Origin: Streptomyces olivochromogenes
Lineage (GTDB): Bacteria > Actinomycetota > Actinomycetes > Streptomycetales > Streptomycetaceae
Length of the DNA stretch: 64,000 nt
Assembly: GCF_001514115.1 (NCBI RefSeq)
Contig: NZ_KQ948476.1
Span: 60,403 to 124,402, forward strand
Direction of reading: 5' to 3'
Position numbers and translations under genes: made by a program. Positions 49,263 to 57,598 of the stretch are shown piece by piece (within the stretch, counting starts at the first letter, position 1; each line of letters begins with the position of its first letter). The notes beneath the pieces are model-generated. The model did no database searches. It was not told where the DNA came from and saw only the letters and a list, made by a program, of their open reading frames with translations.

Positions 49263-49694
49263 ATGCCGATGATCCGGCTCACCGTCCCGCCCGGCTCCCT
49301 GACCGAGGAGGGCCGTACGACCGTCCAGCGCGACCTGGCCACCGTCCTGCTCCGCTGGGAGGGAGCGCCCGACACCGCGTTCTTCCGCGCCCAGGCGTGG
49401 AGTTACCTTGTCGAACTGCCAGAAGGCGCACAGACCACCGCCGAGGACGACGCGCCTCGCTTCCTCGTGGACGTCACCGTCCCGCAGGGCGCGCTGTCCG
49501 AGCGCCGGAAGGCGGGCCTGGTCGAGGATGCGACGAAGACTGTGCTCGGCGCCGCCGGGCTGCCTGAGGACGACGCGCTGCGGGTCTGGGTGCTGGTGCA
49601 CGAGCAGCCCGACGGCACCTGGGGAGCTGGAGGGTCCGTCATCCGCTACGCCGACCTGGTGGCACTGGCAAAGGGGCAGCGCACCGATGCGTGA
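49263..49694 (+). CDS. Tautomerase-family protein
   Basis: 143 aa from ATG at 49263, with AAAGGGAG upstream. The protein begins M-P-M-I-R-L-T-V-P; the Pro after Met is the catalytic residue of 4-oxalocrotonate tautomerase/MIF-fold enzymes. Two repeat-like halves (RLTVPPGSLTEEGR and VDVTVPQGALSERRKAG) suggest a two-unit tautomerase. The next gene starts inside its last codons (8-base overlap), so they are one operon under the TetR-type operators. Confidence 0.85.
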   Translation: MPMIRLTVPPGSLTEEGRTTVQRDLATVLLRWEGAPDTAFFRAQAWSYLVELPEGAQTTAEDDAPRFLVDVTVPQGALSERRKAGLVEDATKTVLGAAGLPEDDALRVWVLVHEQPDGTWGAGGSVIRYADLVALAKGQRTDA

Positions 49695-50697
49695 ACTGAC
49701 CTACGTCGCGAAGCGCACCGTCGAGTGGCGCGAGGCGCCCGACCCGAAGCTCCAGTCGGACCAGGAGGCGATCGTCGCCCCAGTCACGGCCACCTCCTGC
49801 GACGTGGACTCCGCGATCCTGGCCGGGCACGGTTTCATCGACCCGCCGTTCGCTCTCGGTCACGAGTGCGTGGCCCGGGTCGTCGAGATCGGCGACGCGG
49901 TGACGGCCGTGGCCCCCGGCGATCTGGTGGTGGTCCCCTGGTCCATCAACTGTGGCACCTGCGCCAACTGCCGCGCAGGACTGACCGCCCACTGCACGGC
50001 CGTACCGCACATGGCGATGTACGGCGCGCCGATCGGCGGGAGCTGGGGCGGGCTCTTCTCCGACCTGGTCCGGGTGCCGTGGGCGGACGCCATGCTGGTG
50101 CCCCTGCCGGAAGGTCTGGACCCGGTCGCGATGGCCTCCGCCAGTGACAACTGGTCCTTGTCCTGGCGGCTGGTCGCACCCCACCTCAAGAACAGGCCCG
50201 GCGCCCGGGTCCTGGTTGTCGCCCGCGGCAGCATCGGCCTGTACGTGTGCGACATCGCCCGCGCACTCGGTGCCTCCAACGTCCTCTACGTCGACCCGGA
50301 CCCCGAACACCGCGAGATCGCCCGCGGCTACGGCGCCGCGACCGCCGAGGCGCTCGAACCCATCCGCCACGGTTTCGACATCGCCGTAGAGGCCACCGGC
50401 CGCGTCGACCAACTCGCTCTGGCCGTCAAGTCCGTTGCCCCGGAAGGCATCTGCGAGTCAGCCGGCAACCACTTCCGCCCCGGCGGACTACCCCTCCTGG
50501 ACATGTACCTCACCGGCGTCACCCTGCGCATCGCCCGCGACAACGTCCGCAACCACATCCCCGACGCCCTCGACCTCGCCCGCTCCGGCAAGGTCGACCC
50601 GGCACGGGTGGTCTCCCACGTCCTCGACTGGGAGCAACTCCCCGATGCCCTGCCCGAGAAGCACCTCAAGCCCGTCTTCGTGCGCGCCGACGGCTGA
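49687..50697 (+). CDS. Zinc-binding alcohol dehydrogenase-family protein
   Basis: 336 aa, ATG at 49687 overlapping the tautomerase stop. Catalytic zinc region SCDVDSAILAGHG ... GHECVARVVEIGDAV; structural zinc cysteines CGTCANCRAGLTAHC; coenzyme fold VLVVARGSIGLYVCDIARALGA, where the usual G-x-G-x-x-G reads ARGSIG, so cofactor binding may be altered. Family members oxidise or reduce alcohols, aldehydes or sugars. Between a tautomerase and a thioesterase, it may work in degrading an aromatic or acyl compound (inference). Confidence 0.88.
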   Translation: MRELTYVAKRTVEWREAPDPKLQSDQEAIVAPVTATSCDVDSAILAGHGFIDPPFALGHECVARVVEIGDAVTAVAPGDLVVVPWSINCGTCANCRAGLTAHCTAVPHMAMYGAPIGGSWGGLFSDLVRVPWADAMLVPLPEGLDPVAMASASDNWSLSWRLVAPHLKNRPGARVLVVARGSIGLYVCDIARALGASNVLYVDPDPEHREIARGYGAATAEALEPIRHGFDIAVEATGRVDQLALAVKSVAPEGICESAGNHFRPGGLPLLDMYLTGVTLRIARDNVRNHIPDALDLARSGKVDPARVVSHVLDWEQLPDALPEKHLKPVFVRADG

Positions 50698-50740
50698 CCA
50701 CGACGCGACCACGGCGACAACACCCCGACCGAGAAACCCG

Positions 50741-51424
50741 ATGAACGTAGTACCGACAGAATCCCCGGCGACGAACCCCGACACCGCAGGAACGACAGGA
50801 GAGGACCTGGACCACCAACGGGCCGCGATCGCCGCTCTCGGCCACGAACTGCGGGCCCTGGTGGACGCCACCGTACGCACCGCGGCCCCGACCGAAGTCC
50901 TGCACCAAATGACGGACGAAGTCCGCCGCATCACGGGGCAGTTGACCGGCCGACGACGTACCCGAGCGGAGATCCCGGCCGTGGACGAGTTCCCCGGAGG
51001 GGTACGGATGTACAGCCCCGTCACAGGAACCGGCAGTCCCCTCGCTCCACCCATGCAGGTGACTGCGGACAGTGGTGGCGTCGTGGGCCGCTGCACCCTC
51101 GGTATCGCCCACGAAGGACCGCCCGGCTACGGGCACGGCGGCATGAGCGCCATGCTGCTGGACGAACTCATGGGTTGGGCCTGCGCCGCCGCCGGCTTGC
51201 CCGGCATGACGGTCTCCCTGCAGGTGCGCTACCGCCGACCCGTCCCCCTGGAGGCACCCCTGCGGGTCTACGCCCGGGTCACGGGCACAGAGGGCCGCGA
51301 AATCTTCGTGGACGGCTCGATCAGCACCGAGGAGGATCCGTCGGCCGTCGCGGTCACCGCAGACGGCGTCTTCGTCTCACCCGACCCCGGCCGCACCCGT
51401 GCCCTGTTCCCGCATGTCCGTTGA
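50741..51424 (+). CDS. PaaI-type hotdog thioesterase
   Basis: 227 aa, ATG at 50741. An N-terminal helical stretch (LDHQRAAIAALGHELRALVDATVR) precedes a hotdog domain whose key segment is EGPPGYGHGGMSAMLLDELMGWA (Gly-rich turn plus active-site Asp/Glu helix) and RYRRPVPLEAPLRVYARV. It probably hydrolyses an acyl-CoA. It follows the dehydrogenase by 43 bases and ends the operon. Confidence 0.86.
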   Translation: MNVVPTESPATNPDTAGTTGEDLDHQRAAIAALGHELRALVDATVRTAAPTEVLHQMTDEVRRITGQLTGRRRTRAEIPAVDEFPGGVRMYSPVTGTGSPLAPPMQVTADSGGVVGRCTLGIAHEGPPGYGHGGMSAMLLDELMGWACAAAGLPGMTVSLQVRYRRPVPLEAPLRVYARVTGTEGREIFVDGSISTEEDPSAVAVTADGVFVSPDPGRTRALFPHVR

Positions 51425-51455
51425 GTGCTGCCCACGTCACACACCACTGATCAGC

Positions 51456-52455
51456 TCAGCGCAGGTCGTGGCGCATGGCATGGGAGATGAGTTCGCCGAT
51501 GAGTACGGCCGTAGCCGCCGGGCCGCGCAAGGGGGCATCCGGAAGAATTGACGTGTCGGCCACACGGAGTCCGGCTATGCCATGGACCCTGCCGTACTGG
51601 TCGACGATCGTGGCGGGGTCGTCGGCCGGTCCTATCGGTGCGGTGCCGCAGGTGTGGTGAGCGGTTCCCAGGTGGCCCGCGATCCACGCGTCCAGGTCAC
51701 GGTCGTTGGCGAGTGTTCCGGGGTCGGGACCGAGGAGAGCACGGGAGACCTCGCCGAAGGCGCGGGTGTCGGTCAACGCCACTGCGGTACGGACGCCTTC
51801 ACGCAGGCGGCGCCGGTCCTCGGGTGCCCGCAGGTAGCCGTAGTCGATGCGTGGAGGCCTCGCGGGGTCGGCGGACCGGAGGCCTAGCCTGCCGGTCCGC
51901 CGGGGTGTCTGGGCGGACACCAGGAAAGCCAGTGGGACGCCCGGGACCGTCACCGTTCCGCCGACCAGCGCTGCCATGGGGGTCAGGGACTGGAGGACTT
52001 CCAGGTCACCCTCGTAGGCGCCGTCGCAGGAGGACAGGCGCAGGCAGCCGCCCAGCCAGGAGTCGGTGGGTTCGCCCAGGTCCTTCCGCGGGGCCCATTC
52101 CAGTAACACCTGGGGGTGGTCGCTGAAGCGGGCGCCGACGGCGGGGGCGTCCTTGAGCACGGGCAGACCCAGGCGTTCAAAGTCTGTGCGCGGTCCGATG
52201 CCCGACAGGTGCAACAGGTGCGGGGTGACGAAGGACCCGGCGCAGAGCACGACTTCGCCAGCGTCGAAAAATGGTATGCCGTCCGCCGTGGTCGACGAGC
52301 ACTCCGGTGGCACGGCCGCTGCTGATGCCCACCCTGAGCACCCGGCTGTTGCCGACGACGGTCAGGTTCGGGCGGTTGAGAGCGGCCCGCAGGTAGCTGA
52401 CGCCGGTGTTGAGCCGCAGTCCGTCGACAGCGTTCGACGGCACCGGGCCGAAGCC
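51456..52455 (-). pseudogene. GMC oxidoreductase, 5'-truncated and frameshifted
   Basis: The C-terminal GMC domain is intact over 51456-52280 (LCAGSFVTPHLLHLSGIGP, then TAHHTCGTAPIG with the catalytic His, then ending GPAATAVLIGELISHAM). Further upstream the reading phase changes near 52285: PSNAVDGLRLNTGVSYLRAAL and NLTVVGNSRVLRVG continue the protein in another frame. Homology stops near 52455 and the FAD-binding N-terminus is absent. No active enzyme can be made. 52456-52645 has no recognisable gene. Confidence 0.8.
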
Positions 52456-52645
52456 GCATCGAGCACTTCCGCCTCAGCTACCCCAGGCTGACTCGCCCTC
52501 CAGAGAAGCGCAACACCCATCCCTCCCGCTCAGCGCGTGGACCTTCCCACACCAAGACCTGCCGCACCGGACTCCCCCTCCCCCTGGTGTTTGTGACGAG
52601 CTTGGGGAGAACTGATGTGCGGGTGGGCGGGCATGGCGGGTTGGC

Positions 52646-53962
52646 TCACCAGGGGCGGGTGACGGTGTTGGTGTCCAGGGCTACGGAGCCGTCGCGGGCC
52701 AGGGTCTGGCCGTTGACGGTCGCACCGGCATTCACAGTGATCGATGTCGCGGCCAGGATCCTGCCGGCGAAGGCGGTGTCGGTGCCCAGAGTGGCTGAAC
52801 TTCCGATCTGCCAGATGACGTTGCGGGCTGTGGCGCCATTGGTGAGGAGCACGCCGCTTGCTGTTGCCGTGGTCAGGGTCGACCCGATCTGGAAGATCCA
52901 TTCGGCGTTGCGGTTGCCCTGGGCATCCAGCGTGAGTGCGCCGGTGAGCCCGATGGAAGAGGTGGCGTTGTAGACGCCGGGAGTCAGTGTCAGGCCGCCG
53001 AGGTCTCCGGAGATGCCGGCGTCCGGGATCCGGCCGGCGGCGTTGTCGTACGTCGCGGCCAGATCGGCGTGGGCCTGAAGGGCGTCCGCATCGGCGGTGT
53101 GGATGGTTCCGTTCACCTGGCCGGGCGGGAATCCGGTAATGGACACTCCCGGGCTCACTCCGAGGTCTCCGGTGACGCTGGTGGGTCCGGTGTTGGTGAC
53201 GGACTGGCCGCCCAGCACCGCGAAGCGTCCCAGATACGTGTAGGCGCCCGAGGCGGTGGCGGTGCCGCCGAGGGTGGTGACGGAGACATCGGCCGAGCCG
53301 AGTGCCCCGGCGGGTACCAGGGCGTCGATCTCGGTGTCCGAGGCGATCCGATAGGAGAGGGCGGGTGTGCCGCCGAAGGTGACGCTGGTGGTGTAGGAGA
53401 ACGCGGTCCCGGTGATGACCACGAGGTTGCCGCCGTCCACCGGTCCCGAGTCGAGGGTGACGACGGTGAGGGAAGGCGAGCCGAGATAGGTGTAGGCGAC
53501 TCCGCCGGCGATTCCGCCCCTGGTGCGTACGGTGACCGCGACCGGGCCCGTGGAAGCCGCCGCAGGAACTGTCACGGTGAGTTGGCCGTCGGAGTCGCCG
53601 GTGAATTCGGCTGCCTGCGTACCGAATCGGACCTCGCTCGTGGTGTAGAGGCCGAGGCCCGTGAGGGTCACTGTGTTGCCGCCTGCCAGGGGGCCCGCGG
53701 GAGGCGGGATGAGGCGGAAGGAGGGCGGCGGCAGGTAGTAGAAGGTGCCGACAACTCCCGTTCCTCCGGGGGTCGTCACGGAGACGGGCACGGGGCCGTG
53801 ACCGGAGGGGGTGACGGTGGCGGTGCTGGTGTCGCTGACGACCGTGAAGCTCGCGGCCTGGCGGGAGCCGTAACGCACGCCGATGGTGTTGGTGAAGTGG
53901 CTGCCGGTGAGGGTCACCGCATCGCCCCCGCCGGTGGATCCCTGATTCGGTGAGACCGCCAT
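52646..53962 (-). CDS. IPT/TIG-repeat protein with C-terminal DUF3494 ice-binding-like domain
   Basis: 438 aa from ATG at 53962 with AAGGAG upstream. Three IPT/TIG repeats of about 80 residues (SPNQGSTGGGDAVTLTGS; PAGPLAGGNTVTLTG; DSGPVDGGNLVVITG) precede a DUF3494 domain at ~245-436 (FAVLGGQSVTNTGPTSVTGD, GVSPGVSITGFPPG, LTPGVYNATSSIGLTGALTLD, TVNGQTLARDGSVALDTNTV). DUF3494 includes ice-binding and adhesin-associated beta-solenoids. There is no signal peptide, so secretion would need another route, or the protein is intracellular. It diverges from another IPT gene. Confidence 0.88.
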   Translation of the reverse strand: MAVSPNQGSTGGGDAVTLTGSHFTNTIGVRYGSRQAASFTVVSDTSTATVTPSGHGPVPVSVTTPGGTGVVGTFYYLPPPSFRLIPPPAGPLAGGNTVTLTGLGLYTTSEVRFGTQAAEFTGDSDGQLTVTVPAAASTGPVAVTVRTRGGIAGGVAYTYLGSPSLTVVTLDSGPVDGGNLVVITGTAFSYTTSVTFGGTPALSYRIASDTEIDALVPAGALGSADVSVTTLGGTATASGAYTYLGRFAVLGGQSVTNTGPTSVTGDLGVSPGVSITGFPPGQVNGTIHTADADALQAHADLAATYDNAAGRIPDAGISGDLGGLTLTPGVYNATSSIGLTGALTLDAQGNRNAEWIFQIGSTLTTATASGVLLTNGATARNVIWQIGSSATLGTDTAFAGRILAATSITVNAGATVNGQTLARDGSVALDTNTVTRPW

Positions 53963-54643
53963 AGGGGACTCCTTGAATCCATCAGGTCGACGAATGGGGA
54001 GCGTTTCGAGCCGACCTCTCCGCCGACCACCACAGCCGTTCGTTACCCGAAGGCTGTTCGTTACGCGAAGTAGCCCACTGGCGGGTGACCGCGGCAATGA
54101 CCGGGGAGCTAATTCACCCGAAAGAGGAGGTCTGGCGGTCAGGGGGTGGAAATGGTGATACACCCCGAGCGGCAGTGCCGAAACCATCGACCGGATACGG
54201 CATGGAGAAGTCTGTTCAATTCCAGCTTCGCGGATAATACAAAAATACTAAAAGCTATTCACATATGCACCGTTAATGCGCCGCATTTCACCTCTGTGCG
54301 CTCATTCGAATGGCTCGCGTCCTGTCAAATGCCTTGCGCATAAGGCCACTCGAATGGGTTACTCGCACTGTTCGTTTCGACGGATGAGCGAACTTTCGAA
54401 TGGTGTGCGAGCGAATCGCTGATCCGGCGTCGGCCGACGTCGGACCAACGGTGCTCTTCAATGGCCCTGCATATCAGGCAGGCGGCCGACACCGCCTGGC
54501 CCGAGCATCACAGCAGGGCCACCGAATTACCACTTGGCCAGTGGACACGAGAGCCGACTCGCAACCACTCGAGACGTACGCGAATCCGAACGTCCACATC
54601 ACTACTCGCAATGTACCGCATTGCGGGCGAGGAGGAATCGCTC
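53963..54643. other. 681-bp divergent control region with spaced repeats
   Basis: No gene. Direct repeats GTTCGTTACCCGAAG (54038-54052) and GTTCGTTACGCGAAG (54056-54070) lie near the leftward gene. TCGAATGG occurs at 54306, 54350 and 54396, spaced 44 and 46 bases (about four helical turns). A stretch at 54228-54270 is very AT-rich for this genome and is a likely promoter zone. Confidence 0.6.
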
Positions 54644-55387
54644 ATGCCTATCAGCCCGAACCAAGGATCAAGTGGGGGCGGCACACTCGTCACCATCACC
54701 GGCACCGGCCTCAGCGGCACCACCGCGGTGCGCTTCGGCACCCGGTCCGCCACCGCCGTCACCAACGTCTCGCCCACCCAGGTCACCGCCATCTCCCCCT
54801 CCGGCAACGGAGCGGTCGGCGTCACCGTGACCACTCCGGGAGGGACGAGCAACCCCATCCCCTTCTACTACGTCGGGGCGCCGTTCAAGCAGTCCCTCAG
54901 CCCGACCTCCGGGTCGACGGCGGGCGGCGGAACCGTCACCATCAACGGCACCGGCCTGTCCACCGCCACCAGCGTCGCCTTCGGCGCCAACTCCGCGGTC
55001 CCCACGGTCGTGTCCGACGGCCAGATCACGGTCGCCGCACCGGCCGGTGCCGCAGGCTCTGTGGGAGTCAGCGTCACCACGGCAGGCGGCACCAACAACG
55101 GGCTCTCGTACACCTACGTCGCCGCCCCGACGGTGACGACGGTCACCCCTGCTGAGGGACCGACGACGGGCGGCACGACCGTGACCGTGGCCGGCACCGG
55201 CCTCACCAGCACCACCGCCGTCACCTTCGGCGGAGCCCCGGCGCCCTTCACCGTGATCTCCGACACCGCGGTGTCGGCCGTCACGCCTCCCGGGACGGCC
55301 GGTGCCGTCGACGTCGTCGTGACCAACGACGCCGGCAGCGCGACCGCCGTGGGCGCGTTCACCTACGTCGCCGGGCCCGGCATCTGA
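54644..55387 (+). CDS. IPT/TIG-repeat protein, three repeats
   Basis: 247 aa from ATG at 54644 with GAGGAGG upstream; the frame begins further back but that part is not protein-like. Three tandem IPT/TIG (Ig-like) repeats of ~80 aa make up the whole protein (ISPNQGSSGGGTLVTITGTGL; SPTSGSTAGGGTVTINGTGL; TPAEGPTTGGTTVTVAGTGL). No signal peptide, anchor or catalytic domain. Its first residues nearly equal those of the divergent protein (MPISPNQGS versus MAVSPNQGS), so the two are paralogues. Possibly structural or binding protein. Confidence 0.85.
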   Translation: MPISPNQGSSGGGTLVTITGTGLSGTTAVRFGTRSATAVTNVSPTQVTAISPSGNGAVGVTVTTPGGTSNPIPFYYVGAPFKQSLSPTSGSTAGGGTVTINGTGLSTATSVAFGANSAVPTVVSDGQITVAAPAGAAGSVGVSVTTAGGTNNGLSYTYVAAPTVTTVTPAEGPTTGGTTVTVAGTGLTSTTAVTFGGAPAPFTVISDTAVSAVTPPGTAGAVDVVVTNDAGSATAVGAFTYVAGPGI

Positions 55388-55477
55388 CCCCCCTCAAGGG
55401 TCCGGCCACCGCCGACGGCAGTTGTCCTGTCCGGAGCGGATGCGCCGACCCCGCGGGGTGCCGTGCCCGTCTCCCAA

Positions 55478-55511
55478 GCCCCCGGCCCGGAAGTCATCCC
55501 GGGCCGGGGGC
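55478..55511 (+). terminator. Terminator after the three-repeat IPT gene
   Basis: GCCCCCGGCCCGG (55478-55490) and its exact complement (55499-55511) with an 8-base loop, 90 bases past the stop. Confidence 0.7.
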
Positions 55512-55660
55512 CCTACCCGTCCGACCGGTCGCCACGCCCTGACCCGACTGCGAGCGTTCTTCTCGGCCCGGCTGGAGCCCGCGTGACGGGTGGAGGCGGG
55601 CGAATCCGATCAGTAGTCTCCCGCCCTCCTTGGGGCGGAGCCACACCATACGGAGACACC

Positions 55661-56713
55661 GTGGAAAACAGTGATCTCGCGGCGCAGGCGGTACGGCCGA
55701 GCGTCGCAGCCGCCGCACCCGTCCTCAGTTCGGTCATCCCCAGCACAGGGCCCTCGGCAGGCAGCAGCACGGTCACGTTGAACGGCAGCAGTTTCACCGG
55801 AGCGACCGCGGTCAACTTCGGCACCAACCTCGCCCTCAGCTACACGGTCGACACCGCGGCGAAGATCACCGCAGTGACACCGCCCGGCACCGGCGCCGTC
55901 CCGGTCACCGTGAGGTCCCCAGGCGGGACGAGCAATTCGGTCACCTACACCTACGCGGCCACCCCGACCCTCACCACCGTCTCTCCCAACCAGGGTCCGG
56001 CCTCGGGCGGCACCACCGTCATCCTCACGGGTACCGGCCTGACCGGAGCCACCGCGGTCACCTTCGGCAGCAACGCCGCCACCACCTACACCGTCAACTC
56101 CGCCACCCAGATCACCGCCGTCGCGCCCGCCGGAACAGGAGCAGTCCCCGTCACCGTCACCACCATTGGCGGTACCACCGGTCCCGTCTACTTCTTCTAC
56201 CTGAACGCCCCCTCCCTCATCAGCGTCTCTCCCAACCAGGGCCCGGTCTCGGGCGGCACCACCGTCACTCTCACGGGCACCGGCCTGACCGGAGCCACCG
56301 CGGTCACCTTCGGCAGCAACGCCGCCACCACCTACACCGTCAACTCCGCCACACAGATCACCGCCGTCGCGCCCGCCGGAACAGGAGCGGTCTCCGTCAC
56401 CGTGACCGCACCGGGCGGGACCAGCAACACCGTGATCTACACCTACGTGGCGGCACCGGTGCTCAGCGTCCTCTCCCCGGCCCAGGGGCCGACCGACACA
56501 GGGGCCGGCGTCACCCTCACCGGGAGCGCTCTGACCACGACAGGCACCGTCTCCTTCGGCGCCACACCCGCCGCCTTCACCGTGCTGTCCGACACCACCG
56601 TCGTCGCGCTCGCACCGGCGGGACCGGCGGGGCCCGTCTCCGTCAACGTCACCACGGCCGGCGGCATCAGCAACTCCCGCACGTACACGCGTGTGTCACC
56701 TCCTGCGATCTAG
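55661..56713 (+). CDS. IPT/TIG-repeat protein, four repeats
   Basis: 350 aa from GTG at 55661 with CGGAG upstream; an open frame before it is not protein-like. Four IPT/TIG repeats follow a short non-hydrophobic N-terminus. Repeats two and three (SPNQGPASGGTTVILTGTGL and SPNQGPVSGGTTVTLTGTGL) are almost identical over ~60 residues and in DNA, a recent duplication. No signal peptide or membrane anchor. Third IPT gene of the cluster; same direction as the one at 54644 but separated by a terminator. Confidence 0.84.
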   Translation: MENSDLAAQAVRPSVAAAAPVLSSVIPSTGPSAGSSTVTLNGSSFTGATAVNFGTNLALSYTVDTAAKITAVTPPGTGAVPVTVRSPGGTSNSVTYTYAATPTLTTVSPNQGPASGGTTVILTGTGLTGATAVTFGSNAATTYTVNSATQITAVAPAGTGAVPVTVTTIGGTTGPVYFFYLNAPSLISVSPNQGPVSGGTTVTLTGTGLTGATAVTFGSNAATTYTVNSATQITAVAPAGTGAVSVTVTAPGGTSNTVIYTYVAAPVLSVLSPAQGPTDTGAGVTLTGSALTTTGTVSFGATPAAFTVLSDTTVVALAPAGPAGPVSVNVTTAGGISNSRTYTRVSPPAI

Positions 56714-56917
56714 ACGTGCCGCCCCGGATCGTGCTCAGGAGCGGGCCGACCCGCTTGGGGCGATGCGGATGGCCAGGCCCGCCCATCCGGGGGAACCTCC
56801 TTGACCACATCAACCGATCGCGAAGATTTGTCACATAATGCGGATATTTGCGCCTTACTGTGTCACTCCCGAGCAGCGCGCAAGCCTCGGCTAGCGATCG
56901 ATCAAGGAGTGGGAACA

Positions 56918-57403
56918 GTGACACGTTGGAAAGACCGGGCAGGCTGGAATCTGGTCACCGTCGCCGCCCTGACCGCCTTAGTGGCCCTGGCCTCACCGGC
57001 AGCAGCGGCAGGGTCGTCGACGACCACGGTCCAGGCGTCACCTTCGGCCGCGACAGTCGGACAACCGGTGAACCTGACCGCGACGGTGACCTGCGCTGTC
57101 AATCCCACCGGCGGACTCGGCGTGACGTTCTTCGACGGCGGAGACATTCTGGACACCGTGCCCGTCACCGCTGGGGCAGCCGTGTTCACAGCCCGCCTGT
57201 CCACCGTCGGCGCACACACGATCACAGCCACCTACAACGGCAACGACGACTGCGGCGCCTCACACGCCGAGACGACGGTAGTGATTTCAGCAGCGTCGGT
57301 ACCCACGCCTCCGAATGGGCTCTGCCTCCTCGCCTGCGGCGGCCTCATCAACTTCAACGTCGGCGACATCCACAACGAGATCAATATCCACCGCGGGATC
57401 TGA
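56918..57403 (+). CDS. Secreted Ig-like-domain protein with short conserved-looking tail
   Basis: 161 aa from GTG at 56918 with AAGGAG upstream. Signal peptide residues ~10-32 (VAALTALVALASPAAAA). One bacterial Ig-like domain (STTTVQASPSAATVGQPVNL, GGLGVTFFDGGDILDTVPV, GAHTITATYNGNDDC) covers 35-130. The last 30 residues hold two cysteines (LCLLACGG) and the polar motif INFNVGDIHNEINIH, separate from the Ig fold. It is the only protein of this cluster with a clear export signal. Function unknown; cell-surface binding is plausible. Confidence 0.8.
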   Translation: MTRWKDRAGWNLVTVAALTALVALASPAAAAGSSTTTVQASPSAATVGQPVNLTATVTCAVNPTGGLGVTFFDGGDILDTVPVTAGAAVFTARLSTVGAHTITATYNGNDDCGASHAETTVVISAASVPTPPNGLCLLACGGLINFNVGDIHNEINIHRGI

Positions 57404-57414
57404 GGGTCCTCGGG

Positions 57415-57528
57415 CAAGAGCCACCCGATGCCGCGTTCGACCGCCCACCGTCTCGGAATGATCGTGAACCCGCGTACTCCCGGCGGGCGTTGGACGGACT
57501 GAACGTCGAGCCAAGGCGAGCGCCGTGG
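57415..57528 (-). pseudogene. IS5-type transposase fragment
   Basis: About 38 residues ending VRGFTIIPRRWAVERGIGWL, the C-terminal signature of IS5-family DDE transposases (GF-x-x-x-PRRW-x-VER-x-x-GWL, with the last catalytic Glu in VER). Everything before and after is missing. Confidence 0.65.
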
Positions 57529-57548
57529 TTGATGGCTGTGGCGCGGTA

Positions 57549-57598
57549 GCCGGCGTCCACCCACGCCTAGCCATGCGGGACGGCGGGTGGACGCCGGC
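57549..57598. repeat. 14-bp inverted repeat next to the IS scrap
   Basis: GCCGGCGTCCACCC (57549-57562) and its exact complement (57585-57598) with 22 bases between. Either a terminator for the gene at 56918 or a remnant of an IS end. Confidence 0.6.
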
